Shown piece after piece: positions 54,077-63,693 of a DNA stretch of 64,000 bases. Position 1 is the stretch's first letter, and each line of letters begins with the position of its first letter. A program made the translations under genes and the position numbers. The notes below the pieces were generated by a model. The model saw only the letters and a program-made list of their open reading frames with translations, was not told the DNA's origin and searched no databases. The DNA is from G963663315 sp965204925 (GTDB lineage Bacteria; Pseudomonadota; Gammaproteobacteria; Arenicellales; Poriferihabitantaceae): contig OZ242021.1 in NCBI GenBank assembly GCA_965204925.1, forward strand, positions 1,488,001 to 1,552,000, in the 5' to 3' direction.

Positions 54077-55234
54077 CTATCCATGCCGCATTTTCTGTGA
54101 GTACCAGCAGGCAAAGTTGCCGACACTCGGCTCCAGCGCCGAGAATCTTCCCTGGACAGCATAGGGGGATTGCATGCCGGCCTGCTGTCGCTCCAGCGCG
54201 GGAATATCTTCGTCAATGGCAAGGTCGAAGCGCTGGTAGTACATCCCTGCTTTTTCGCGAAAGTCGTTGCGCCGGATTGTTTCGGGCGGGAAGCAGACGG
54301 TCTGTACCACGCGAGTGGATTTCGCCGTGATCGGGTAGACATGGTAGAGCCACATGCAGTCCATGCTGGCGGCGAAGGTCAGGTTGGGATAAACCCAAGT
54401 ATAGCGTATTCCCTTTCTTTCCTTTTCGCCGAGGGTCGAGATCACCGGAAAGGATCGAGTTTGATTTTCTTCCAGTAACGCGGGGTTGCCGGAGGTTTCG
54501 CCAAACTGGGTGGTGTACTCCCCGATGACTGCATCAGCCGGTTCGGGTTCGGGGTAGTAATGATTGATCGACTGCGGATGTACAAAGGGCAGATGGTAGT
54601 ATTCGTTGAATACTTCGATAAACAGTTTCCAGTTGCAATGCACGTCGAATGTGCGCCTGCGGCTGATGACCAGATCTCCCGGCGACCACGGCGCGTGAAC
54701 CTGTCCGAAATCCCCTGTCCAGTCTGTCAACGTAACAGGATTCTCTTCCAGTCCAAGAAAAACAAACCCGTCCAGACTGTCCACGTGGAATTTTTTCAGG
54801 CTGTGCTGTTTTTCCTGGAAACCGGCGGCGGTTTCCATTCTTGGAGCGGAGAGCAACCGGCCCTGCGTATCATAACTCCAGCCATGAAACGGGCAGACCA
54901 TGACCCTGCAATTGCCGGTGCCGGTCATGATGCGGCTGCTTCGATGGAGGCATGAATTGGACAGGGCTTGCAGTTTCCCATCCTGATCCATGACCACCAC
55001 AATCGGTATACCGGCAACCTCTATGGCCTGATAGTCACCCGGATTTTGCCATTGATCCTGCCTGCCGATAGCGAACCATCCTCGTCTGAACAGGCAATTC
55101 ACTTCATGCTCCAGCCAGCCTTCATCGTGGTAACACCCGGGCGGCAGGGTCAGGGAAGAGGAAAGCGGATAGCGTACTGCGACGAGAGCCTGTTTTATAC
55201 GATTTATGCGATTTATGGAGGTTTCCGGTGACAT
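54077..55234 (-). CDS. Rieske aromatic-ring-hydroxylating oxygenase, alpha subunit type
   Basis: A 385-residue Rieske non-haem iron oxygenase. The 2Fe-2S ligands are in SNSCLHRSSRI (CxH) and VMVCPFHGWSYD (CxxH). The mononuclear iron site follows in EVFNEYYHLPFVHPQ. The protein resembles carnitine/choline-type monooxygenases as well as aromatic dioxygenases; the substrate is unknown and no reductase or ferredoxin lies next to it. The ATG at 55234 overlaps the stop of an Mrp gene fragment (TGATG), which suggests former translational coupling. Confidence 0.87.
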   Translation of the reverse strand: MSPETSINRINRIKQALVAVRYPLSSSLTLPPGCYHDEGWLEHEVNCLFRRGWFAIGRQDQWQNPGDYQAIEVAGIPIVVVMDQDGKLQALSNSCLHRSSRIMTGTGNCRVMVCPFHGWSYDTQGRLLSAPRMETAAGFQEKQHSLKKFHVDSLDGFVFLGLEENPVTLTDWTGDFGQVHAPWSPGDLVISRRRTFDVHCNWKLFIEVFNEYYHLPFVHPQSINHYYPEPEPADAVIGEYTTQFGETSGNPALLEENQTRSFPVISTLGEKERKGIRYTWVYPNLTFAASMDCMWLYHVYPITAKSTRVVQTVCFPPETIRRNDFREKAGMYYQRFDLAIDEDIPALERQQAGMQSPYAVQGRFSALEPSVGNFACWYSQKMRHG

Positions 55235-55362
55235 CAATGACCACTCTCGTCAGGCAGAAAACCATAAAACAACAATAATACGATAGCGAGCAGCGCTGCG
55301 GTAACTAGTATCATTTGTCCCACCGACCAGGATACGAGCAGAGCACAGGATTGTTTGGGCAT
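55234..55362 (-). pseudogene. Displaced 3' fragment of an Mrp subunit D-like gene
   Basis: A 42-residue frame starting at the ATG of MPKQSCALLVSWSVGQMILV and ending FYGFLPDESGH. It matches the last ~37 residues of the gene at 57371-59062 (KQSYALLVSWSVGQMLLI...FYGFLPDG). About 106 bp align (55248-55353 with 57376-57481). I count 11 changed codons: seven synonymous and four mostly conservative. The stop overlaps the dioxygenase start. Confidence 0.8.
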
Positions 55363-55423
55363 TATTGACAGTACCCGATATGAACAAGATAATCAAATCC
55401 TTGAAACAGTTAACGGAAAGAAA

Positions 55424-56377
55424 ATGCAGGCAGCGGCTCCAACCGGGAACAGGAATACAATTTACCGATCGGAAGAGAATAATGTCTACCATGGAAACTC
55501 GCTGGAACTCATCAAGGATGTGCAGGACGAGTCAGTCCATCTGATTCTCAGTGATATCCCCTATGGCATTGGAGCAGAAGACTGGGATGTCTTGCACCGC
55601 AACACAAATTCTGCATACCTCGGGTCCAGCCCCGCGCAAAAAAATGCGGGAGCGATTTTTCAGATTTTTCAAAAGAGAGGGAAGCCAATCAATGGTTGGT
55701 CGGAAGCAGATCGTAGCATTCCAAAGCAGTATCAGGAATGGTGTGCGTCTTGGGCTCCTGATTGGTATCGGGTGCTAAAGCCAGGAGGCAGCGCTCTGGT
55801 TTTCGCGGGACGGAGGTTGGCGCGCCGATGTGTTTGTGCAATGGAGGATGCGGGTTTTAGTCTTAAAGACAGCCTGGCGTGGATTCGTACACAGGCGCCA
55901 CACAGAGCGCAACGGCTAAGTGTGGTTTACTCTCGTCGCGGTAATGATAGTGCCGCCGAAAGATGGGAAGGTTGGAGGCTTGGTAATTTACGCCCAAACT
56001 ATGAACCTGTTTTGTGGTTCACAAAACCATACAAGATCGGAACAACAATAGCGGACAACGCGCTGAAGTATGGTGTCGGAGCATATAATGAGAGAGCCTT
56101 CCTTAAATATGTTGATGAGCCTGAAAACATTATCCGATTGGGTTTACAAAAGAATGAAGGAGGAATGCATCCTACGCAGAAGTCTTTACGATTGATGATG
56201 GCCCTTATTGATCTTACAACTCTTGAGGACCAAATGTTTCTTGATCCTTTTGCGGGCAGTGGTTCAACACTGGTTGCTGCCAGGATGCTCGGCCGCAGGT
56301 ATCTTGGTTTTGAGGCTGTTTCTGAATATGTCGAAGTATGTAAACAACGTTTGGCGCCAGATCTCTTTTCGTATTAG
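55424..56377 (+). CDS. DNA methyltransferase of the HindIII-like R-M system
   Basis: A 317-residue amino-methyltransferase of the beta-type order: motif IV first (ILSDIPYGIGAEDWDVLH), then LVFAGRRLARR, and motif I late (FLDPFAGSGSTLVAARML). Similarity to M.HindIII-type enzymes (DIPYG, then PINGW) is from memory. The ATG at 55424 follows GGAAAG; a TTG at 55355 would extend it into the Mrp fragment. It is convergent with the endonuclease gene and their stop codons overlap in TTAG. It looks intact, so the host may still be methylated. Confidence 0.85.
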   Translation: MQAAAPTGNRNTIYRSEENNVYHGNSLELIKDVQDESVHLILSDIPYGIGAEDWDVLHRNTNSAYLGSSPAQKNAGAIFQIFQKRGKPINGWSEADRSIPKQYQEWCASWAPDWYRVLKPGGSALVFAGRRLARRCVCAMEDAGFSLKDSLAWIRTQAPHRAQRLSVVYSRRGNDSAAERWEGWRLGNLRPNYEPVLWFTKPYKIGTTIADNALKYGVGAYNERAFLKYVDEPENIIRLGLQKNEGGMHPTQKSLRLMMALIDLTTLEDQMFLDPFAGSGSTLVAARMLGRRYLGFEAVSEYVEVCKQRLAPDLFSY

Positions 56378-57287
56378 GACAGCCCCATAATCAAATTGTC
56401 TGATACGGCCTTGATTGTTTTTGTTCGGGCATCTGTCCTGTAAAGTTTGATAAGCTGTCTGATGGCCTCTTCATGGTCAAGTTTCATCAGAGACTCTCTT
56501 TGGTCAGCATAATATTTCAAGGCACTCTCCCTGGAGATTTTTATACTTTCTTCAGTTGCAATTTTTTCGGTGCGCCAAAGTTCTTCAACCGGGTATCCAG
56601 ATTGAAGTATCGCACGATTTACGGTAAGCCAATAGGAACTGGCGTCCTTCGATGGGTGCATTGCCTGAATCGTTTCAAAAACAGAACGTAGTAAACTGAC
56701 GACCTTGTCCTTATTTTCTGTTTCTCGCAATCGCGCCAAAACCTCCAGATGAGAATAGGAAAAGATGCAAACATTCCGCGTCACAGCCTGTGCATATATT
56801 TGACTTGTGCGGTAAGGTAGCTGATAAAGGGGCAAACTATCATTGCGAAAGGCCTGCCCCGTTTCCAGTTATCCATTGCCTGGACCTTGAAATCTTTTTG
56901 ATTTTTGGCTGTTCGGCTCAGACGAAATGCTTTCGCATCCGCAACGAAACTATAGTCATCTGCCGCTGCTTCAACATCAGCAGAGTCAGACCGCCCGGAT
57001 AATACATGACTGGTCAAGCCAATGTGTGTAAAGCATGCGGAGATAAGAGCATCTGTATACTTTGCATATAATTTTTCTTCGCTTGAGTCATGCCTGTAGG
57101 ATTCGGGGATAGCAGAACAGAGGCGCAAGTGATCCAGTAAGGCAACGGAACCATCCTGTTTGATTTCGTCTGACAACGCAGACTTAACACGTGATGTGTC
57201 AGAGCTAAAATAGCCACTTATAGTAACTATTTCACGTATCCAATTTTGTCGCCTTGCTATGGCGAGGTCAGAGACCACTTTATTCAT
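56374..57287 (-). pseudogene. HindIII-like restriction endonuclease, one-base frameshift
   Basis: Two overlapping frames form one gene. The first (57287 to 56781) contains VADAKAFRLSRTAKNQKDFK, nearly identical to the HindIII active-site region (DAK motif) as I recall it. The second (to 56374) continues with RTSQIYAQAVTRNVCIFSYS. Adding one C near 56815-56817 would give ISYPYRTSQIY, matching HindIII FQYPTTKSQIF, and a product of about 304 residues (HindIII is 300). The frameshift separates the catalytic N-terminal half from the C-terminal half. It is either a true mutation or a sequencing error. Confidence 0.85.
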
Positions 57288-57370
57288 AATAATTTTTTGT
57301 ATTCGTCTTCAGCGCTCAAGCAGGCTCATATCGAAATTCAGCAGAAACTCTATGCAACAGTCTCATCAAA

Positions 57371-59062
57371 TTACCCGTCAGGCAGAAAACCATAAAACAA
57401 CAACAGTACGATAGCCAGCAGCGCTGCGGCAATCAATAGCATTTGCCCTACCGACCAGGATACCAGCAGGGCATAGGATTGCTTGCGCGCTATGGGTGTC
57501 AGGGCCGCTACCATACCCGTGAGCATTGCCATCAAGCCCTGATTCAGACGGTTGGCAAATACAACAACACAGCCATAGAGCGCCGGCCAGAGTTTCCGGT
57601 AAAGCCACTCACTGTCGAGATTGGTGGATTTCAGTTCGGGTGGATACAGGCCTTTCAGTTGCAGCCAGATAAATGCCAGCGCCGAGAAAAACAGCAGCTG
57701 GGTTTGTTCGACGACATGGGGAATATCGAATGGCGCGTAATCCACCGGGAACGGCAGATGGTGATACAGAAGCCAGGGATAACAGCCGATAAAAATACAC
57801 AATAAGGCGGCTATCGACATCGCGGCCAGCATGTGCGCGGGGGCTTCTTGCGGGCGTTTCCCGCAATCATGGGCGAAAAAGGCAAAGTAAGGTATTTTGA
57901 TGCCGGCATGATGGAAAACTCCGGCGGACGCGAACAGCATGGCCAGCCATACCATTTCATGATGTTCAATCAGTAGCGCCGACATGACCATGGACTTGCT
58001 GACAAAACCGCTGAACAGAGGAAATGCCGATATCGAGGCCGCGCCGACAATGCACAGTCCTGTGGTCTTGGGCATGGAGCGCGCCAGACCACCCAGTTCG
58101 GAACCGCGCATTTCCCCGGTGCGAAACAGCACGGCCCCCATCGACATCATCAGCAGACCCTTGAAAATGACGTCGTTGAAAGCATGCGCCACCGCTCCGT
58201 TGACCGCCAGTTCGGTGCCGATACCGATACCGCAAATCATGAAGCCTATCTGGTTGATCATGCTGTAGCCGAGTACACGCCGCAGGTCGTTTTCGATCAC
58301 GGCAAAGAAAATCGGGAAACAGGCCATAACGGCGCCGACATAGACCAGCAAATCGAGTCCGGTGAATGCACGCGCCAGCGCATAGACGGCCACCTTTGTT
58401 GTGAATGCGCTCAGGAACACTGTACCGGAAGCGGTGGCTTCGGGATAGGCGTCGGTCAGCCAGTTGTGCAGGAATGGAAATGCGGCCTTGATACCGAATG
58501 CCAGTAACAGCAATTTCGCGCCGGGATGATCAAGGTCCAGCGAGCCTACCGCAATATTGCCGGTTTCATGCAGCATGACGAGGGCGCCGCTCAACAGCAG
58601 CGCTCCCGATACAACCTGAAAGATCAGGTAACGCAGGGCGGCGCGCACTGCGGTCGGCGTACGTCTTGCGGTGATAAAGAAAACCGACGTTATGGCGAGG
58701 CATTCCCAGAATATGAAAAAGGTCAGCCAATCGCCGGCAAATATCACTCCGAGCGCGCTGCCGGGGTAGAGCAACGCAACCGCCTGCCGGGTGCGGTCGT
58801 TGACGTGCCAGGCATAAATAATGGCAATGATCGCGGCGATATGGAACAACACGCCAAAAATGAAACCCAGCCGGTCAACCTGAAACAGAATCAGTTCCAG
58901 ATGCGACCATTGCACGATCCAGGAAAAGGACTTATCCAGTGTAACCAGGTTGAACAGCCCGATGACCGGTGTCGCCAGCATGATGACCTTGCGTAGTGTT
59001 CCGTGAACCGACAGGCTTAAGGCTGCGCCTGCCAGGAAAATGAGAAACGGAGTGTTGATCAT
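57371..59062 (-). CDS. Mrp-type Na+/H+ antiporter subunit D-like (proton-pumping NuoL/M/N family)
   Basis: A 563-residue polytopic membrane protein of the NuoL/M/N-MrpA/D family. The conserved Glu lies in WLTFFIFWECLAITSVFF, and a Lys in LAFGIKAAFPFLHNWLTDAYPEA. It overlaps the small upstream gene by four bases. Its last codons are duplicated at 55248-55353, beyond the R-M cassette. The end LPDG differs from LPDESGH in the displaced copy, so the current 3' end may be imported. Confidence 0.87.
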   Translation of the reverse strand: MINTPFLIFLAGAALSLSVHGTLRKVIMLATPVIGLFNLVTLDKSFSWIVQWSHLELILFQVDRLGFIFGVLFHIAAIIAIIYAWHVNDRTRQAVALLYPGSALGVIFAGDWLTFFIFWECLAITSVFFITARRTPTAVRAALRYLIFQVVSGALLLSGALVMLHETGNIAVGSLDLDHPGAKLLLLAFGIKAAFPFLHNWLTDAYPEATASGTVFLSAFTTKVAVYALARAFTGLDLLVYVGAVMACFPIFFAVIENDLRRVLGYSMINQIGFMICGIGIGTELAVNGAVAHAFNDVIFKGLLMMSMGAVLFRTGEMRGSELGGLARSMPKTTGLCIVGAASISAFPLFSGFVSKSMVMSALLIEHHEMVWLAMLFASAGVFHHAGIKIPYFAFFAHDCGKRPQEAPAHMLAAMSIAALLCIFIGCYPWLLYHHLPFPVDYAPFDIPHVVEQTQLLFFSALAFIWLQLKGLYPPELKSTNLDSEWLYRKLWPALYGCVVVFANRLNQGLMAMLTGMVAALTPIARKQSYALLVSWSVGQMLLIAAALLAIVLLLFYGFLPDG

Positions 59063-59349
59063 TGCGACCCTTCCCCCGATTCCGGCCTCGAATACAACTC
59101 GGGTTCGGAGTCGTAATAATGCTCATCACGCATGAGCGGCTTCCTCATCCAGCTCGCAACGAGCACCAGCGCCACGCAGGCAACAAAGCCGAACAGGGTA
59201 TGAAAGCCGAAAAAGTTCCACCAGTAGTCGCCGTGCTTGCGCACAATGAGGTCAAGCAAAAGTACGATTGCACACAACCCGAAAAAAATTGCCAGTCCCT
59301 TGCGCACTGCTCCTGTCAGCTGGTTGAATTTATCGATTAGCCTGTTCAT
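59059..59349 (-). CDS. Small membrane protein of the Mrp-type operon
   Basis: A 96-residue protein with two predicted membrane helices (around LAIFFGLCAIVLLLDLIV and LFGFVACVALVLVASWM) and an acidic C-terminal tail. No family assigned with certainty. It lies between two subunit D-like genes, overlapping the downstream one by ATGA, so it is probably an accessory subunit. Confidence 0.75.
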   Translation of the reverse strand: MNRLIDKFNQLTGAVRKGLAIFFGLCAIVLLLDLIVRKHGDYWWNFFGFHTLFGFVACVALVLVASWMRKPLMRDEHYYDSEPELYSRPESGEGSQ

Positions 59350-59359
59350 TGATTACCGG

Positions 59360-60805
59360 TTACGCCACAACTTGTTGAATAAATGCCGCGATGTCATCGG
59401 CAACGAAGAATAGCGCAACGCTTGCTGACGCAGTCGCCACAAGCGGGACAATCAGCGCGCGGCGGTTTTCCATACACCGCCCGGGATTTTCTTCTTTCAG
59501 AAAGAACGCCTTGAATGGAATGGCGGTCAGATAGTACACGTTCAGAAGTGAACTGATCATCAATACCGCGAGCAAGGCGATTTGCCCTTGTTCCAGGACA
59601 CCCAGGGCCAGATACCATTTACTCCACAAGCCGCCTGCCAGCGGCAGCCCGGCCACCGACAGCGATGCCACAAAAAATGCGGCAAATGTCCACGGCATGG
59701 AGCGCCCCAGTCCATTCATCTGCGATACCTTGCTCTTGCCGGCAAGTACCATGATGGCTCCGGCGCAGAAAAACAGGGTGATCTTGCCGAATGCGTGCAT
59801 GGTGATATGCAGGGCGCTACCGACCATGGCCATGTGGTTGGCCGTCAATGCTCCCAGTACGATATAGGATAATTGACTCACGGTGGAATAAGCAAGGCGT
59901 GCCTTCAGATCATCCTGCCGCATGGCGATAGTCGAAGCCAATAGTATGGTTACCGCCGGGATCCAGAGGATCAGGTCGTGCAATGGCAGGGATTGCAGCG
60001 TGTCGAAGCCGAAAGTGCAGGCGCTGATCTTGAGTATGGAAAACACGCCTGCCTTGACGACCGCCACGGCATGCAGCAGGGCGCTGACCGGCGCCGGCGC
60101 GACCATGGCCCGCGGCAGCCAGCGGTGGAAGGGCATGACAGCGGCCTTGCCGATACCGAACAGGAACAGGAATACGAGAACCGCGACCAGGGATGGCGGG
60201 GCTGCGGACAACACGCCCCCGTATACGAACGAGATCCCTTCGCCGTAATTGCCCACCAGTACGATCGCGAGCAGGAACGGCAGCAGGGAAGTGGTCAGCA
60301 ATACACCCAGATAAACGCGCCCTGCCGAGACGGCAAGCGGGGTGCGACTGTGCGTGACAAGAGGCCAAGTACAAAAGGTCAGTATCTCGTAAAACAGGAA
60401 CAGGGTGAAGAGATTTTCGGAGAAAGCTATGCCCATGACACTGCTGATAGCGATACAAAACAGGGCATGGAAACGGGTCTGGTGGCGGTCGTCTCCCGCT
60501 TTCAGGTAGCTGATGGCATAAACCGAAGTGATTGGCCATAACAGGCCGGCGCTGAGCGCAAAGATCAGACCCAGTGGTTCGACATGAAAAGCGATGCGCA
60601 GACCGGGCAGTATTTCGAGCAGAACCTGTGCCTGGCCATAGCGATCCCGATACAGGAACAGGAAGACGAGCAAGATCAGGGTAATGAGTCCGGTCAGGAC
60701 CAGCGCGGCATCCCGCGCCGCGGTTGTCTTTCTCAAGGCAACCACTGCACAGGCGCCGAGCAATGGGAACAGGGAGCACAAGCCGGGCAGCATCCCCTCG
60801 AACAT
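59360..60805 (-). CDS. Monovalent cation/H+ antiporter subunit D-like
   Basis: A 481-residue polytopic NuoL/M/N-MrpD family protein. FLFYEILTFCTWPLVTHS contains the conserved Glu, and GIGKAAVMPFHRWLPRAMVAPAPVSALLHAV (read in parts) the Lys and the subunit D signature. Its start overlaps the stop of the preceding subunit D gene by one base. It probably forms a proton channel in the complex. Confidence 0.88.
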   Translation of the reverse strand: MFEGMLPGLCSLFPLLGACAVVALRKTTAARDAALVLTGLITLILLVFLFLYRDRYGQAQVLLEILPGLRIAFHVEPLGLIFALSAGLLWPITSVYAISYLKAGDDRHQTRFHALFCIAISSVMGIAFSENLFTLFLFYEILTFCTWPLVTHSRTPLAVSAGRVYLGVLLTTSLLPFLLAIVLVGNYGEGISFVYGGVLSAAPPSLVAVLVFLFLFGIGKAAVMPFHRWLPRAMVAPAPVSALLHAVAVVKAGVFSILKISACTFGFDTLQSLPLHDLILWIPAVTILLASTIAMRQDDLKARLAYSTVSQLSYIVLGALTANHMAMVGSALHITMHAFGKITLFFCAGAIMVLAGKSKVSQMNGLGRSMPWTFAAFFVASLSVAGLPLAGGLWSKWYLALGVLEQGQIALLAVLMISSLLNVYYLTAIPFKAFFLKEENPGRCMENRRALIVPLVATASASVALFFVADDIAAFIQQVVA

Positions 60806-62301
60806 TATTCAACCACTCCGGGCGCGGCGTCGACCAGACTGTATGCGGCAAGGTCAGCGAGTCCGGTCAGCCAGTTTGCATTGAGTCCGAACCAGACCGC
60901 AAGAGCCGTCACAATGACCAGTGGGAACCACTCGACGAAGTGGATTGCGGGCGGCTGTGCGGCAAGCTCCGGATGCGCCGGTTTTGCCCATAGTACTTCC
61001 ACGATGCGCCAGATATAAGAGGCGCTGGCCAGAGAACCCGCCAATACCGGTATCGTCAGCCACCACGCTCCCTTGTCTATGACCGCGGTCACCAATACCC
61101 ATTTACTGACAAAGCCGGTTGTACCGGGCAGGCCGATCAGGCTGAGGCCGCCGAACAACAGGATATAGCAGGCAAAGTGATGATCATGGGCGGCGCTGCC
61201 GAGATGCTTTATCCTGGCCGTGCCGGTCCTCGCAACGAGAATCCCGACAGCCATGAAGATCATCACCTTGACGATCGAGTGATTGAACAGGTGGAGAAGC
61301 GCCGCAGCCACCCCGGCCGTTGTGCCGAGACCGATGCCGACCACAATATAGGATACCTGCGCCACGCTGGACCAGGCAAACATCCGCTTGAGGCTGGATT
61401 CACGCAGCGCTATGACGGGCGCCAGGAGCATGCCGAGAACGCCGCAGACGATCAGTACATGGTCCAGCGGCATGGCCAGGATACTGAGATCGACGCTGAA
61501 CAGGTCATGCAGGAAACGCAGCAATACATACAGCGCAACCTTCGTCGCTGTCCCGGACAATAAAACGGTGACCGCGTCGGGGGCGTAGTTGTAGGCGTTC
61601 GGCAGCCAGTCATGCAACGGGAATATGGCGCACTTGATGCCGATACCGATGACAAAAAACGACAACGCCATGATGATCGTTCGGTCCGCTCCCTTTTCGG
61701 CAATGCGTCCGGCCAGATCGGAAATATTCAGTGTCCCCGTCTGCATATACAAAAGTCCGACCGCGAGCAGTACGAATGTAGCGCCGACGGCGCCGGTAAT
61801 CAGGTAGCGGTATGCCGCGAGCAATGCCCTGCTGTCGCGACCGCAACCAATCAGCACGTACGTTGCAAGCGAGCTGATTTCGAGGAATACGAACAGATTG
61901 AAAGCGTCGTTGGTGACGACCATGCCATTCAGTCCGGCAATAAACAGTAACCAGGCTGCAAAGAAGGATGACCGGGTGGCGGGGTTGCCATCGTCCCCGG
62001 AGAGGCAAAAAACCGCTGCCAGCAAGTGCACCAGATTGATCGTCAGAAGTACGAATGCGGCGACCGGGTCGACAACATATTCGATGCCCCAGGGAGCTGC
62101 CCAGCCGCCCAGTTCATAGATGTAATAGTGTCCATCCAGCACGCCGGCCATCAGCGCCGCGCTGATGCCGAACATGATGACGGCGGCAGTCAGCATGAGC
62201 CCGCGCGCCGCGCGCTTGCTGGCCAACAGGCAAAACGGCGCCAGCAACATCGGCACAATGACCTGCAACACGGGTAAATGACCGGCCGTGATCGATGTCA
62301 T
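60805..62301 (-). CDS. mnhD: Monovalent cation/H+ antiporter subunit D (MrpD/MnhD)
   Basis: A 498-residue MrpD-type subunit. The conserved Glu is in NLFVFLEISSLATYVLIG and the Lys in GIGIKCAIFPLHDWLPNAYN; the His-containing LLHLFNHSIVKVMIFM is also seen. Of the three D-like genes in this operon it follows mnhC directly (ATGA overlap), as in classical Mrp operons, so it is the best mnhD candidate. Confidence 0.9.
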   Translation of the reverse strand: MTSITAGHLPVLQVIVPMLLAPFCLLASKRAARGLMLTAAVIMFGISAALMAGVLDGHYYIYELGGWAAPWGIEYVVDPVAAFVLLTINLVHLLAAVFCLSGDDGNPATRSSFFAAWLLFIAGLNGMVVTNDAFNLFVFLEISSLATYVLIGCGRDSRALLAAYRYLITGAVGATFVLLAVGLLYMQTGTLNISDLAGRIAEKGADRTIIMALSFFVIGIGIKCAIFPLHDWLPNAYNYAPDAVTVLLSGTATKVALYVLLRFLHDLFSVDLSILAMPLDHVLIVCGVLGMLLAPVIALRESSLKRMFAWSSVAQVSYIVVGIGLGTTAGVAAALLHLFNHSIVKVMIFMAVGILVARTGTARIKHLGSAAHDHHFACYILLFGGLSLIGLPGTTGFVSKWVLVTAVIDKGAWWLTIPVLAGSLASASYIWRIVEVLWAKPAHPELAAQPPAIHFVEWFPLVIVTALAVWFGLNANWLTGLADLAAYSLVDAAPGVVE

Positions 62302-62684
62302 GGAATAATCTCCGGCTCCACATGCGGGTTGTGCTGGATTTCATCTTCATCAACGGTGCCGTAAGCGCGGCGAATCCGTACCACGAGAGCCAGTCCGAGC
62401 GCTGTCGTGGCTACGCCGACGACAATGGCTGTCAGGATTAGCACATGAGGCAGGGGGTTGCTGTAGATTTCAATCGACGGGTCCAGTATCGGAGGATGGC
62501 CGCCCGACACCTTGCCCATGGTAATGAACAGCAGGAATACCGCAGATTGCAGCAGGTTCAATCCGACCAGTTTTTTGATCATGTTGTGGCTGTCGATGAT
62601 GATGACCAGTCCCAGCGCGAACAGCGTGACGGCAGCCCAGTAGTTGAACAGGCCCGGTATCGGAAGAGATAGCCCCGCGTCCAC
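62298..62684 (-). CDS. mnhC: Na+/H+ antiporter subunit C (MnhC, NuoK-like)
   Basis: A 128-residue three-helix protein of the NuoK/MrpC family: YWAAVTLFALGLVIIIDSHN, KKLVGLNLLQSAVFLLFIT and PHVLILTAIVVGVATTALGL. The motif LVGLNLLQSAV is typical. Start three bases after the MnhB-like gene. Confidence 0.9.
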   Translation of the reverse strand: MDAGLSLPIPGLFNYWAAVTLFALGLVIIIDSHNMIKKLVGLNLLQSAVFLLFITMGKVSGGHPPILDPSIEIYSNPLPHVLILTAIVVGVATTALGLALVVRIRRAYGTVDEDEIQHNPHVEPEIIP

Positions 62685-62686
62685 GG

Positions 62687-63682
62687 TCAGCCCCGGTTTC
62701 GGGTGAAACAGATGAACAGGGAAATCATCGTGAATGCGACGGTAATCCCGATGCCAAACTCAACCAGCACAATCCCGATATGTTGACCGGTCAGTGGATT
62801 TCCGGCCAGGACAGAATAATCAAGAAAATTCCCGCCGCGCCACATCGCCGCCACCCCGGTGCCCGCATACACGAGCACGCCGGCCGCCATGCCGGCCGCA
62901 ATCGCTCGTTCGCCAAGCAGGGCCAGCAGCTTTACCGGGCCGCATAACAGGCCGTAGGTGATAACCCCGGCGCCGAATATCACACCTGCCTGGAACCCGC
63001 CGCCGGGGCCATAGTCGCCATGGAACTGTACGTACAGGGCGAACAGTAAAACGAGGGGGATCATGCGTAACAACGTCGTCTTCAGTATCGGGCTGGTTGC
63101 GGCAAGCCCGTCCTGGCGCGGTTTGTTTGCCGGTTCTGCGGTCGTATCCGTACCCCCGCAGGGAAGCAACAAAAGCACAGCCAGACCCGCAGCGAAAATA
63201 ACCACTACCTCACCGAGCGTGTCGTAGCCCCGGTAACTGGCAAGTACCGAGGTCACGATATTGGGAATCCCCGTTTCAGCGCCGGACTGGCCGATAAATC
63301 GCGACGCAACATGCACATGGACCGGCGCCGCCGGGTCGCCGTACATCGGCATATCCAGCGTTCCGGCTATGAGCAGGGCACCCAGAGCGAGGCCGGTCAA
63401 AATCGAAATTGCCGATGGCCAGCGCGGGGTATGCAGTGACTCATCTCCATGCCTGATCACGGCCAGCATGAGAACGGTGGAAATTCCGGCGCCCACTGCC
63501 GCTTCCGTGAATGCCACGTCGACGGCGTCCAGAATGACGAAAAGCGCACAGATCGACAGGCTATAGACGGCAGACAACAACGTGATCGCGAGCAGGCTTC
63601 CGCTACGCGCGATCAACAGGGCGCAAGCCAGCAATATTACGAGCAGACCGATGTCCATGCCGATGTTGATAAGATCGGTCAT
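62687..63682 (-). CDS. Fused DUF4040 (MbhD-like) and MnhB-domain antiporter subunit
   Basis: A 331-residue protein. The N-terminal half has the DUF4040/MbhD motif ILDAVDVAFTEAAVGAGIST, related to the C-terminal part of MrpA. The C-terminal half is MnhB-like: QFHGDYGPGGGFQAGVIFGAG. The ATG at 63682 is used; an open extension to 63910 overlaps mnhG and is not conserved-looking. The fusion stands in for parts of MrpA and MrpB. Confidence 0.87.
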   Translation of the reverse strand: MTDLINIGMDIGLLVILLACALLIARSGSLLAITLLSAVYSLSICALFVILDAVDVAFTEAAVGAGISTVLMLAVIRHGDESLHTPRWPSAISILTGLALGALLIAGTLDMPMYGDPAAPVHVHVASRFIGQSGAETGIPNIVTSVLASYRGYDTLGEVVVIFAAGLAVLLLLPCGGTDTTAEPANKPRQDGLAATSPILKTTLLRMIPLVLLFALYVQFHGDYGPGGGFQAGVIFGAGVITYGLLCGPVKLLALLGERAIAAGMAAGVLVYAGTGVAAMWRGGNFLDYSVLAGNPLTGQHIGIVLVEFGIGITVAFTMISLFICFTRNRG

Positions 63683-63693
63683 CGGGGCTTCGC

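Noticed and set aside
55250..55492. An 80-residue minus-strand open frame starting at 55492
   Set aside because: Its frame is not the one matching the Mrp gene end; the meaningful frame is 55234-55362.
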